Both the position numbers and the translations under genes were made by a program. 38,779 nt of DNA from Candidatus Aenigmatarchaeota archaeon. Its GTDB lineage: Archaea > Aenigmatarchaeota > Aenigmatarchaeia > GW2011-AR5 > JACRMX01. Under the pieces are notes generated by a model. That model saw nothing but the letters and a program-made list of their open reading frames with translations. It did not search any database and had not been told where the DNA came from. Where the stretch lies: NCBI GenBank assembly GCA_018304635.1, contig JAGVVW010000050.1, positions 1 to 38,779 on the forward strand, written 5' to 3'. Below, piece after piece: positions 24,839 through 32,506 of this stretch (positions within the stretch are counted from its first letter, which is position 1; the number at the start of each line of letters is the position of its first letter).

Positions 24839-26290
24839 ATGGATCTAAAAGTAAGGCCAATTGAACTGGATGCGGCAGGAAAAACTATTGCTATAATCAA
24901 TAATCATGATGCTAAAGAACTTGGAGTGCGACCAATGGAGCGGATCATAATAACAAAAGGAAATAAAAAAATGTGTGTAATTATAAATACCACTGCTGAC
25001 AGATTTGTCAAACGTGGTGAGATTATTGTATACCACGAAGTAAGGGAAGCATTGAAACTTAAAAATAGTGATATTGTACATGCAAAGCCACGGGGAGCAT
25101 TGGAATCCAAGAAATATATCAAGGAAAAAGTCCGTGGCAAGGAACTGGAATACAAGAAATACAAGGCTATTATTTTTGATGTAATTCAGCGCAACCTGAA
25201 CGACTTGGAAATTTCCAGTCTGATAACAGCGCTTGAAATCAATGGAATGACAGAACAAGAAGTTTATGATGTAACAAAAATTATAGTTGAAACCGGAAAA
25301 AGAGTTAATTTTAAAGGTGCTGTGGTTGACAAGCATTCTGTTGGGGGGGTTCCGGGCGATAAAACTACCTTGATGTTTGTTCCAATAATTGCTGCATCCG
25401 GACTAACAATACCTAAAACATCTTCACGTTCAATAACAAGTGCCGCAGGAACTGCTGACAGAATGGAAGCTCTTGCACCGGTAGAATTCTCAATAAGTCA
25501 GATAAAAAAGATTGTTGATAAAACAGGAGGATGTATTGTATGGGGTGGAGCTGTTGATTTAGCACCGGCTGATGACCTGTTCATTCAAATAGAGCATCCA
25601 CTGAATCTGGATCCATTGTTTATACCGTCAATAATGAGCAAAAAAATTTCAATGGGATCTAAATATCTTGTAATTGATATGCCATCAGGACCTGATGCAA
25701 AAATAAAAACTGGAAAAGATTTTGATGATATATCCAAAAAATTTCTTCATATAGCACATAAATTCGGAATAAAAACGCGATGTGTAATGACTGATGCCCG
25801 GCAACCACTGGGAAGAAACATTGGTCCTTTACTTGAAGCAAGAGAAGCTCTGGAAAATATAATCATGCCAAAAGAAAAAAATCTCATTAACAAAGTCATT
25901 GTTCTTTCAAATACACTTATGAAACTTGCGGGAAGAAAGGAAAATGCAATGGAAATTATTGAAAGCGGTCTTGCTGAAGAAAAGCTAAGAGAGATTATAA
26001 AATATCAGGGCGGAAATGAAGATATAAAACCGGAAATGCTCCAGCCTGGAAAATTCAGACATGAAATAAGATCCAAAGAATCAGGCAGAGTAAAGTACAT
26101 CAATATAAAAACGATAGCTGTAAAAGCCAAAATGTGCGGAGCTCCTGACGATAAAAAAGCCGGTATAATAATGCAGAAGCAGCTGAATGATACAGTAAAG
26201 AAACACGAAACACTTTACACACTTTATTCTGAAAGCAGGAATAAAATGAATCAGGCTGCGAAAGGCGATGTTGGATTTATTGTAAAGTAA
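24839..26290 (+). CDS. deoA: AMP phosphorylase
   Basis: 483 aa, near the family's ~500 aa. It splits nucleoside monophosphates (AMP, also CMP/UMP in known members) with phosphate into base and ribose-1,5-bisphosphate. The archaeal AMPpase N-terminal extension (residues 1-85) precedes the thymidine-phosphorylase fold. Signature residues are VDKHSVGGVPGDKTTLM, KTSSRSITSAAGTADRME and GGAVDLAPADD. It pairs with the R15P isomerase upstream. The G7 run in the GGV codons is a possible sequencing or slippage spot, but the frame is intact. Confidence 0.93.
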   Translation: MDLKVRPIELDAAGKTIAIINNHDAKELGVRPMERIIITKGNKKMCVIINTTADRFVKRGEIIVYHEVREALKLKNSDIVHAKPRGALESKKYIKEKVRGKELEYKKYKAIIFDVIQRNLNDLEISSLITALEINGMTEQEVYDVTKIIVETGKRVNFKGAVVDKHSVGGVPGDKTTLMFVPIIAASGLTIPKTSSRSITSAAGTADRMEALAPVEFSISQIKKIVDKTGGCIVWGGAVDLAPADDLFIQIEHPLNLDPLFIPSIMSKKISMGSKYLVIDMPSGPDAKIKTGKDFDDISKKFLHIAHKFGIKTRCVMTDARQPLGRNIGPLLEAREALENIIMPKEKNLINKVIVLSNTLMKLAGRKENAMEIIESGLAEEKLREIIKYQGGNEDIKPEMLQPGKFRHEIRSKESGRVKYINIKTIAVKAKMCGAPDDKKAGIIMQKQLNDTVKKHETLYTLYSESRNKMNQAAKGDVGFIVK

Positions 26291-26309
26291 ACAGGAAAAC
26301 AAAAAAGAT

Positions 26310-26319
26310 GGGGGGGGGG
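26310..26319 (+). repeat. G10 homopolymer
   Basis: Ten consecutive G in a strongly AT-rich context, 20 bp after the AMP phosphorylase stop and ~145 bp before the ATP-cone nuclease. Such tracts are prone to length change. It is non-coding here, so any effect would be on transcription or be a sequencing issue. Confidence 0.8.
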
Positions 26320-26378
26320 AATGAGATAGAAAATGATGGGATGATGAAGGCAGAATGATTATAGTTTTGGGTCATATA

Positions 26379-26411
26379 AAATTTTTTCAGACTCTCCATC
26401 TGAAAAAATTT
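26379..26411. other. 13-bp hairpin upstream of the ATP-cone nuclease
   Basis: AAATTTTTTCAGA and TCTGAAAAAATTT form a perfect 13-bp stem with a 7-nt loop (CTCTCCA). It lies ~90 bp after the AMP phosphorylase gene and 54 bp before the nuclease start. It could end the upstream transcript or sit in the nuclease leader. The lack of a T-run after the stem argues against a bacterial-style terminator. Confidence 0.6.
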
Positions 26412-26464
26412 GTTTAAAATGAAGACGGAGAAAATTGGTGCAGGAAATGATGGTGATAAAATAA

Positions 26465-27259
26465 ATGATAGTAATAAAGGGCGATGGTACAAAGGAAGAA
26501 TTTAGCGAATATAAAATAATCAAAACGTGCATGAGAACAGGCGTGAATAGAAATAAAGCTGAAGAAATTGCAAGAAAAATAAAAAAAAGCACAAAAGACG
26601 AAACCAGAACAGATAAGATATACAGAATGATCTTGAAAGAGCTGGACAAACATAGCCCAGTATCATCATCAATGTACAGGCTCAGGCGTTCTCTCTCAGA
26701 AATGGATTCAATAAGCTTTGAAGTGTTTTTTATGAACATCCTGAAGAAATTTGGCTACAAATGTGAATGGAATAAAATAATAGCTGGTGCTGCTGTTGAG
26801 CATCAAGTAGATGTCGTTGCTGTTGATTCTGAAAAAAAAATAAAATACATGATAGAATGCAAGCATCACGAAAATACTCATAGATATTGCGGACTAGGAG
26901 ATGTAATGGAAACGTGGGCACGGCTGGATGATATAAATGAAAAAAACAAACTTTTTGATGTTGCATGGATTGTAGTCAATACAAAATTATCAGAGCATGC
27001 TAAAAAATACTGTAGATACAAAAACATGCGGGTAACTGCATGGAACAGCGATGAACCCATAGAAACGCTCATAAAAAAAACAAACGTGTTTCCAATAACA
27101 ATCCTGAATCTGAATAATGAGACGCTTCAGGAACTGGCAATGAAAAAAATCGTTGACACTACACAGATTGAGCAGAACATTGACTGGTTGAAAATAAAAG
27201 GATATGAAAACGTTATTAAGAAATATTATAATTTCATGGATATTCTTAAACAGGAATAA
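26465..27259 (+). CDS. ATP-cone / Mrr-like PD-(D/E)XK nuclease
   Basis: 264 aa. Residues 1-85 are an ATP-cone (MIVIKGDGTKEEFSEYKIIKTCMRTGV), the nucleotide-sensing domain known from ribonucleotide reductases and NrdR. Residues ~88-205 form a restriction-endonuclease-like core: FEVFFMNILKKFGY, then HQVDVVAV and YMIECKHH, giving the D...ExK catalytic set of Mrr-type nucleases. The C-terminal ~60 residues are unassigned. The fusion suggests a nuclease whose activity depends on ATP/dATP level, probably in DNA defence or repair. It is followed within 10 bp by a second gene. Confidence 0.8.
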   Translation: MIVIKGDGTKEEFSEYKIIKTCMRTGVNRNKAEEIARKIKKSTKDETRTDKIYRMILKELDKHSPVSSSMYRLRRSLSEMDSISFEVFFMNILKKFGYKCEWNKIIAGAAVEHQVDVVAVDSEKKIKYMIECKHHENTHRYCGLGDVMETWARLDDINEKNKLFDVAWIVVNTKLSEHAKKYCRYKNMRVTAWNSDEPIETLIKKTNVFPITILNLNNETLQELAMKKIVDTTQIEQNIDWLKIKGYENVIKKYYNFMDILKQE

Positions 27260-27269
27260 AATAAAAGCT

Positions 27270-27728
27270 TTGAAACTGTTTACCGGCGAGATAAAACCTA
27301 ATTTCAAAACAAAAGATCCTCGCCGTGCTAAATTTACCGAACTTCCGGAAAATATGCAAAAAAGAATAATTGATTTTTTCAAAACAAACAGGATTTTGGT
27401 AATTGCAGATATTCTAAAAGGCAGAAGTGGCATTACTGCTGACTGGGTGTTGGTTGCACGTTACGAGGAGAATAAAAATGAAACTGACTGGATACTCAAG
27501 GATATTAATACTGTCATGAATTTTTTCGGTAGTGGAGAAATAAAAATTTCTCCAACCGGAAGCAGATTATTAATAGGCAAAATCGGTATGCAGAGGAAGG
27601 GTGGAACACCTGATCCGGAGAGCCTGCAGTTCAAGATAAATCCCTGTGAGTTATTCAAGCTTAATAGAAAAAGAAAGAACTTAACCCAAAACGGGTGCGT
27701 AAAGTATTTTGCTGAGACTCCACAATAA
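27270..27728 (+). CDS. possible nuclease-associated protein, function unknown
   Basis: 152 aa from TTG at 27270; the track's ATG at 27204 would overlap the nuclease gene by 56 bp and adds residues that look like its shadow. Features include ADWVLVARYEENKNETDWILKD and RLLIGKIGMQRKGG, a strand-strand-K pattern seen in some PD-(D/E)XK-like folds, and LQFKINPCELF. I cannot name a family. The last 12 residues (GCVKYFAETPQ) are encoded by the dispersed 56-bp repeat. Likely co-transcribed with the ATP-cone nuclease. Confidence 0.6.
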   Translation: MKLFTGEIKPNFKTKDPRRAKFTELPENMQKRIIDFFKTNRILVIADILKGRSGITADWVLVARYEENKNETDWILKDINTVMNFFGSGEIKISPTGSRLLIGKIGMQRKGGTPDPESLQFKINPCELFKLNRKRKNLTQNGCVKYFAETPQ

Positions 27729-27747
27729 AATAATAGAAAGGAGGTGG
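27692..27747 (+). repeat. dispersed 56-bp repeat, copy B
   Basis: Identical to copy A (44-99, opposite strand) at 54/56 positions. It covers the last codons and stop of the 152-aa gene and then AGAAAGGAGGTGG. Here the terminal ribosome binding site leads into no real gene, because the convergent ncsA gene begins its 3' end at 27772. This suggests the repeat's downstream gene has been lost or replaced at this site. Confidence 0.85.
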
Positions 27748-27771
27748 AATGGTATTACTGCTCAATTCAGA

Positions 27772-28662
27772 CTATCTTTCGTTCCTGATATCCTCTATCA
27801 TTCTGCATGCCATACATTTTTTACCAGAACAAGGCTCACCACACTGGCAGAAATTGATTTTTACCTTTGATGCGCTTTTGTTCAGCATCGGCCTTAGATT
27901 GTCGTAGAATCTAACTATCTGGATTACAGCATCGGGATATTCGCTTTCAATCTTATCAATAAAATTCATTATAGAACGGCGCTGGTTGTGAGCTGAGTAA
28001 GGACATGATGCATGAGCAAATGGTATTCTATTTAGCATGGCATATAAAACAATTTCCTTTTCACGAATGTTACGCAGGGGCTTGATTCTTGGCACGAATT
28101 TTTTATTGCTGATAACATGCGGTGATACACCTAGTCTCTGGAAACGATTCATATCGCCACGTATGAAATTCAATAAGATCGACTGTGCTTCATCGTCCAT
28201 ATTATGGCCAACAGCGATTTTATCTGCTCCAAATTTATGTGCAGTTTTATTGAGAAGATGTCTTCTTAGAACACCACAGTAGCTGCAATAGTTTTTGTCT
28301 ATACTGTCCATGGAAAATCCAAACTCTTTTTTAAAACTTATGATATTGTGCTCAATGTTAAGCCTGTTACATAATTTTTTTGCTGATTGTAGGGTTTGTT
28401 TTCTGTAGCCAGCTATACCTTCATCAATAGAAATTGCAATCAGCTCAACAGCTTTTATTTTGCTCATTAAATACAGCAGGGTATTGCTGTCTTTTCCACC
28501 TGACACTGCAACTGCTATTTTTTTTGAGTTTTTAATTAATTCACTCTTTCGTATGGTATGCTTGAATGTGCGCTCAACATGCCTTGACAAACATGGCCCG
28601 CAATAAAACTTTTTTTCCCAGTCACGGTAATGGATTGCTGACTTGCCGCATATACATTTCAT
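27772..28662 (-). CDS. ncsA: NcsA/Ctu1-type tRNA 2-thiolation enzyme
   Basis: 296 aa. The N-terminal zinc finger (CICGKSAIHYR...CGPC) is followed by the PP-loop VAVSGGKDSNTLLY that activates tRNA as adenylate. The central CSYCGVLRRHLLN and later ASCPYS cysteines fit the Fe-S/sulfur-transfer set of the family, and GHNMDDEAQSILLN is a hallmark. The C-terminal CQCGEPCSGKKCMAC is a second zinc finger. It makes 2-thiouridine at wobble U34. The start overlaps the stop of the upstream helical-protein gene by 4 nt (ATGA). Confidence 0.92.
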   Translation of the reverse strand: MKCICGKSAIHYRDWEKKFYCGPCLSRHVERTFKHTIRKSELIKNSKKIAVAVSGGKDSNTLLYLMSKIKAVELIAISIDEGIAGYRKQTLQSAKKLCNRLNIEHNIISFKKEFGFSMDSIDKNYCSYCGVLRRHLLNKTAHKFGADKIAVGHNMDDEAQSILLNFIRGDMNRFQRLGVSPHVISNKKFVPRIKPLRNIREKEIVLYAMLNRIPFAHASCPYSAHNQRRSIMNFIDKIESEYPDAVIQIVRFYDNLRPMLNKSASKVKINFCQCGEPCSGKKCMACRMIEDIRNER

Positions 28663-29426
28663 AATCTAACATTCCTTTTGAGAAAATTTATATTAAATTC
28701 TCTGTACCTTTGTTTTATTGCGTCTTTTAAAAAATAACACTCTTCGAAATTATATTTAGAAACTTGTTTGGATAATTTTTCTACAACTCTTTCCAAATCC
28801 AAATGAAGACCTAAGCATATAGCTTCTCTTATTGCATCTCTTTTTAATGGAGGGATTTGATCAACTGGAATTTTCTGGCTCAGTTTCATAAAAAGAATAT
28901 TTGGGCTGTTTTCCTGAAAATCTTTCTCATATTCTCTTAAATCCCGATCAATGTCGAGAATCTGAGTATAAACATAAATCGGTAGGGTAAAGTCTTTATT
29001 TCCTGTGAAAATTTTTGTTAATCTGCCATAAAATAAAGCATCTGCTGATTTCATCTGCCAAAACCTTTCTATCTCCGCATCAGAAACCTGCTGTCCCTTT
29101 TTTACTTTTATCCAGATTCGTTTTTCATAATCAAAGAGTTCTATTATCTGCCTTTCTATTAACTGTAGATCTTGTCTATCCTTTTCAGACATACCTGAAT
29201 ACATTAACTCCTTGTATCTATTCGCTTCTTGTAAAAAATCATTATCATTTGTTTCAGAATAAAAGTCTAGAAAAAAAGCAGTTCTAAGGGCAGTTCTAAG
29301 CAAAGATTCAGCTTCCTTCAACTTCTTATTGTCCTTTGTATAAACCCGCACTATCTGAGTTAGCAAAGAAAGGTAATTTTCTATTCTTCTATCTATCCAC
29401 AACAGTGTCTTTTCTATTTTTTTCAT
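28659..29426 (-). CDS. all-helical protein, function unknown, coupled to ncsA
   Basis: 255 aa, almost entirely alpha-helical and soluble. The stretch YTQILDIDRDLREYEKDFQENSPNILFMKLSQ has acidic residues in a D-x3-D arrangement, reminiscent of the second helix motif of prenyl-/phytoene-synthase folds. The matching first DDxxD motif is not convincing, so I do not assign that function. The ATGA overlap with ncsA means coupled translation. It is divergent from a radical SAM gene, with a 137-bp spacer. Confidence 0.6.
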   Translation of the reverse strand: MKKIEKTLLWIDRRIENYLSLLTQIVRVYTKDNKKLKEAESLLRTALRTAFFLDFYSETNDNDFLQEANRYKELMYSGMSEKDRQDLQLIERQIIELFDYEKRIWIKVKKGQQVSDAEIERFWQMKSADALFYGRLTKIFTGNKDFTLPIYVYTQILDIDRDLREYEKDFQENSPNILFMKLSQKIPVDQIPPLKRDAIREAICLGLHLDLERVVEKLSKQVSKYNFEECYFLKDAIKQRYREFNINFLKRNVRL

Positions 29427-29563
29427 ATCAAACTATTGATTTAATCTGTTTTAAATTTCTTTTATTGAAAAAGTTAGAACGAGCCACCACAAGTGAGCCA
29501 TCGATCGAAAAAAATATATGCAAGACAGGGTTTTTATACTTTGAAAGGATAAAAATTAAATTT

Positions 29564-30877
29564 ATGATGGATTATAATCAATATAAAGACCGTGAAGTTT
29601 TAGCATACACTCCAATAGGCATGAAATTAGAAAAGTATGATGGTGGTTGGGGCACTTTTCTATTTACAAGCTCCAGAGCTTGTAATCTGAGCTGCGAGGG
29701 TTGCTGGACTTCAACAACAAATGAATTAATCAGAAAACAACTGAGAGCAGGTGCGGATTGGCTATATGATGGTTCTTGTGGAGTAAATGTATTAGAAGCA
29801 ATGCTGGGAAAATTTGCTAATGAAGGAGGGCGATTAGTTGCAAACATGTCCGATGGCAAGCCATTGATCCCGGCAAATTATGGTTTCATTTTAGAATTGA
29901 CAAAACAAAGTAGTAAGCAAGGCCTGCCTCTTCTTTTGTTTACAAACGGTCATTATCTTACTGAAGAAAAAATGCAAGAGTTAACAGCAGCAAATAGAAA
30001 GATTTCTTATTGCATAAGCATACAGACTGGTATTTCAAATAGATATGATAATTTTATGCTATCAGAAAGATTACAAAATACTTCTTCTGCTGATAAATTA
30101 TTTGAAAAATTAGAAAGAAATTACGGGGCTTGGATAAAATATGATCAAAAGATTTTACAAGAAACCGGCAATCATGGTATAGCAATTCATACGTATATAA
30201 TCCCCGAAAAAACAACTGAAGCTGACATGGAAGCTGTTAAATTGGTCGTAGAAATATTAGGTAATGTTCCTTGGATTGTAACAAATATGGGTATTCATAC
30301 TTCAAGGTCATTAAGAAGGGAATCAATCCAAATTTCAGATAGTGCCTTTAAATTAAAAATAAAATATGATACTAGACCAACTGCAACATTAAATTTCGGA
30401 GAAGGTGAATATCAAAAATTATGTTCCTATATTTCACATGGTTTCTATCCATTTGAAGAAGAAAAAGGAGTGTTTGGCATAACATTTAATCCATATCAAA
30501 GAGGACAAGTGCAAACATGCCCATATCATTCAGCTATTGGTACAAACGAATGGTTTAATTTGAGAGATTATTTGGATTCAATGAAGCAAAGTGGGCAGCA
30601 AATTACTGATGAACATATCGGAAGGTGGTTAGAAAATGCAGTGAAAGTTGAAACGATGGTAACACAGGCAGCGTTTGATTTGGCTGGTTATGAACACTGT
30701 TTCATGAGACACTCAAGAAAACCTGAAATTGATCTTTTAATCTCAGGAGTCAATATTGAAATGGCAAAACGTAGAAAGGAGAGGAGATTTGATATTAAAG
30801 ATAAAGAGTATTTTATCAACGTTATAGAAAATCTTAGTGATGCTATACAAATTGTTGCAACAAAATTAGGAGCGTAG
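29564..30877 (+). CDS. radical SAM enzyme of unknown substrate
   Basis: 437 aa from the ATG at 29564 (the next codon, 29567, is also ATG); the track's 29336 start covers the divergent gene's promoter. The SAM/4Fe-4S cluster motif is CNLSCEGC (C-x3-C-x2-C) at about residue 43. An aromatic/acidic N-terminus precedes it. Later LLLFTNGHYL and an IHTYIIPEKTTEADME segment fit the TIM-barrel strands. C-terminal cysteines (QTCPYHS; EHCFMRH) could hold an auxiliary cluster or be catalytic. TTTTTATACT ~25 bp upstream suggests a leaderless promoter. The substrate cannot be inferred. Confidence 0.82.
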   Translation: MMDYNQYKDREVLAYTPIGMKLEKYDGGWGTFLFTSSRACNLSCEGCWTSTTNELIRKQLRAGADWLYDGSCGVNVLEAMLGKFANEGGRLVANMSDGKPLIPANYGFILELTKQSSKQGLPLLLFTNGHYLTEEKMQELTAANRKISYCISIQTGISNRYDNFMLSERLQNTSSADKLFEKLERNYGAWIKYDQKILQETGNHGIAIHTYIIPEKTTEADMEAVKLVVEILGNVPWIVTNMGIHTSRSLRRESIQISDSAFKLKIKYDTRPTATLNFGEGEYQKLCSYISHGFYPFEEEKGVFGITFNPYQRGQVQTCPYHSAIGTNEWFNLRDYLDSMKQSGQQITDEHIGRWLENAVKVETMVTQAAFDLAGYEHCFMRHSRKPEIDLLISGVNIEMAKRRKERRFDIKDKEYFINVIENLSDAIQIVATKLGA

Positions 30878-30880
30878 GAA

Positions 30881-30900
30881 GCGTAAAGTATTTTGCTGAG
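30881..30900 (+). repeat. dispersed repeat, short copy C
   Basis: GCGTAAAGTATTTTGCTGAG is identical over 20 nt to part of copies A and B (one mismatch with A). It begins 3 nt after the radical SAM stop and is in the same orientation as copy B, so B and C are direct repeats enclosing ncsA, the helical protein and the radical SAM gene. Confidence 0.75.
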
Positions 30901-30911
30901 TTATACATTCT

Positions 30912-31292
30912 TTACTTTCTTTTTTTATGTAAATTTAATGCCTTTCTTAATTTCTTGTGAGTTCTAGAATACGTATTCATTGTTTTTAATAATCCTTTCC
31001 TTATACGATTTCCCATTACTTCTTCTCTTTTTTCAAAATAAATTGTTGAAAAAACCGATAAAGCAAATAAAGACACGCCGACACCAGCAAAAGCAAAGAA
31101 CACAGTAAATATTTTAGACATCGGGCTTGTTGGATAGAGATCGCCATATCCGATCGTGGTCATGGTTATTCCTGTAAAATAAAATGAATCTGTATAACTC
31201 CAGCCTTCTAAATAGTGATACGAAACTGTGCCCACAACCATGACTGTTAAAATCGTAGAAACAACGATTTCAATTTTAGTTAGAGTTTTCAT
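30912..31292 (-). CDS. two-TM potassium channel subunit
   Basis: 126 aa from the ATG at 31292 (the track's TTG at 31313 adds seven residues). Two hydrophobic helices flank a pore loop with the selectivity filter TTIGYGDLYP. The order is TM1 (VVSTILTVMVVGTVSYHYL), pore helix (TDSFYFTGITM), filter, TM2 (IFTVFFAFAGVGVSLFALSVF), then a basic C-terminal tail. It should assemble as a tetrameric K+ channel. No RCK regulatory domain is attached. TTTTATTT ~25 bp upstream may be the promoter. Confidence 0.88.
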   Translation of the reverse strand: MKTLTKIEIVVSTILTVMVVGTVSYHYLEGWSYTDSFYFTGITMTTIGYGDLYPTSPMSKIFTVFFAFAGVGVSLFALSVFSTIYFEKREEVMGNRIRKGLLKTMNTYSRTHKKLRKALNLHKKRK

Positions 31293-31333
31293 TGATTCTA
31301 TTATTAATCGCAAGCAAATAAAAAGAAAAAGTA

Positions 31334-31613
31334 CGCCGGGAGCAGGAATTCCCCCATCTTTTTCTTTTCAAAGCATTAACGAAAAAGAAAAAGATTGTTT
31401 TGAACCTGCGTGTCAATCCAACAGACGCAAAATCACATGATACTTTGTAACATTTTTGCGTCAATCTATGTGACAGTAGTTTTCGAGACTACCGCGTTTA
31501 GCTCCTTTATCAATGCTATAAAATTGATAAATCCTTTTTTTCTCTTTTTCCCAAGGATTTTTCTCTTTATTTAAAAAAGAGAAAAAGGCTTAACCTAGCT
31601 CCGCCATCCCGGC
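31334..31613 (-). tRNA. tRNA-Ser (CGA) interrupted by about three introns
   Basis: Acceptor GCCGGGA (31613-31607) pairs fully with TCCCGGC (31341-31335), with discriminator G at 31334, usual for Ser. Anticodon stem GTAGT/ACTAC encloses loop CTCGAAA with anticodon CGA (31485-31483). The T-stem is GCAGG (31409-31405) with CCTGC (31346-31342). Extra DNA lies in the D-loop (~31590-31500), in the variable arm (66 nt between positions 43 and 49, with the 9-bp stem GACGCAAAA/TTTTGCGTC), and in the T-loop (~31398-31348, with a 13-bp stem ATCTTTTTCTTTT/AAAAGAAAAAGAT). Exact splice points are not resolved. Confidence 0.85.
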
Positions 31614-31802
31614 ACTTATTAATCATAGAAACTCAGAGACTTTAAAATTATACAATGTTGCGCATTCACATAGTACCTGTAGTAGAAAGGCTTAAAAATC
31701 TTTATAAACCATTCGCAACCATACCTATAATAGCAAAGACGCTTGAACTTTAATGTTCATGACGCATGCGTCAAAAATTTCAAATAAGGAGGCAAAAAAT
31801 AA

Positions 31803-32435
31803 ATGTCAGACGTTGTAAGCGTCCTCTCCAGCATTGGAGTGCAGTCAGTGGCTTTCCTTCCAAACCTAATAAGCGCTATTATAATCTTAATAATTGGTTT
31901 GGTATTGGGAAAAATACTAGGACGTGTAATCAAGGAAGTTCTCGTGAGAATAAAACTTGATTATTATGTCACTGAAACACACAAGCCAATAATAAGCCTG
32001 AGTAATTTATTTGCACTGGTAGTGAGATGGTGGGTCTATCTTGCATTCATTGGTGCTGCATTATCCAGAGAAATTCTGGGAATACCAGCATTAGCATCAT
32101 GGATCGGCCAAATAACATCATTTATTCCGAATATAATCGGGGCATCTGCCATTGTGGTAGTTGGCTACATATTAGGTGAATATCTAAAAGCTCAGCTTAT
32201 GAAGACAAAGCAGACATATGCTACACTGGTTGGAAAAGTATTATTCTTTTTCATTCTGTATGTAGCAATTGCACTTGCATTACCTATTTTAGGAGTTCCA
32301 TCAGCACTTGTAAGCAATATATTGCTGATAATCATAGGCTCAGTAGGTGTCGGCATTGCAATAGCACTCGGTCTTGGATTAAAGGATGCTGTAGCAGATA
32401 TCTCCAAGAGATATGCCAAGAAGATGAAAGTTTAG
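31803..32435 (+). CDS. MscS-type TM-helix membrane protein
   Basis: 210 aa with about five hydrophobic helices. The N-terminal FLPNLISAIIILIIGLVLGKILGRVIKEVL is the conserved TM-helix repeat found in small-conductance mechanosensitive channel relatives. A second such unit (IGQITSFIPNIIGASAIVVVGYILGEYL) follows at about 98-128. The end GIAIALGLGLKDAVADISKRY resembles the MscS pore-helix start, but no soluble MscS cage follows. AAGGAGG lies 8-12 nt before the ATG. Probably osmotic or membrane-tension related by family. Confidence 0.75.
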   Translation: MSDVVSVLSSIGVQSVAFLPNLISAIIILIIGLVLGKILGRVIKEVLVRIKLDYYVTETHKPIISLSNLFALVVRWWVYLAFIGAALSREILGIPALASWIGQITSFIPNIIGASAIVVVGYILGEYLKAQLMKTKQTYATLVGKVLFFFILYVAIALALPILGVPSALVSNILLIIIGSVGVGIAIALGLGLKDAVADISKRYAKKMKV

Positions 32436-32506
32436 GATTTTTTATTTTTTAATTCTTTTTTTCTTTTAGTATAGTTTTTAATACTTTTAAGTGGTTATAT
32501 ATAAAT

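Noticed and set aside
26341-26403. C/D box small RNA candidate (ATGATGA at 26341, CTGA at 26400)
   Set aside because: No convincing D'/C' boxes or terminal stem, and the CTGA is inside the 13-bp hairpin; chance occurrence is likely.
28659-29426. Calling the helical protein a prenyl or phytoene synthase
   Set aside because: Only one acidic D-x3-D-like segment is seen; the first DDxxD motif and conserved aromatic pattern are missing.
29336-29563. N-terminal 76 residues of the long radical SAM ORF
   Set aside because: They overlap the divergent gene's 5' end and promoter, have odd composition, and a TATA box precedes the ATG at 29564.
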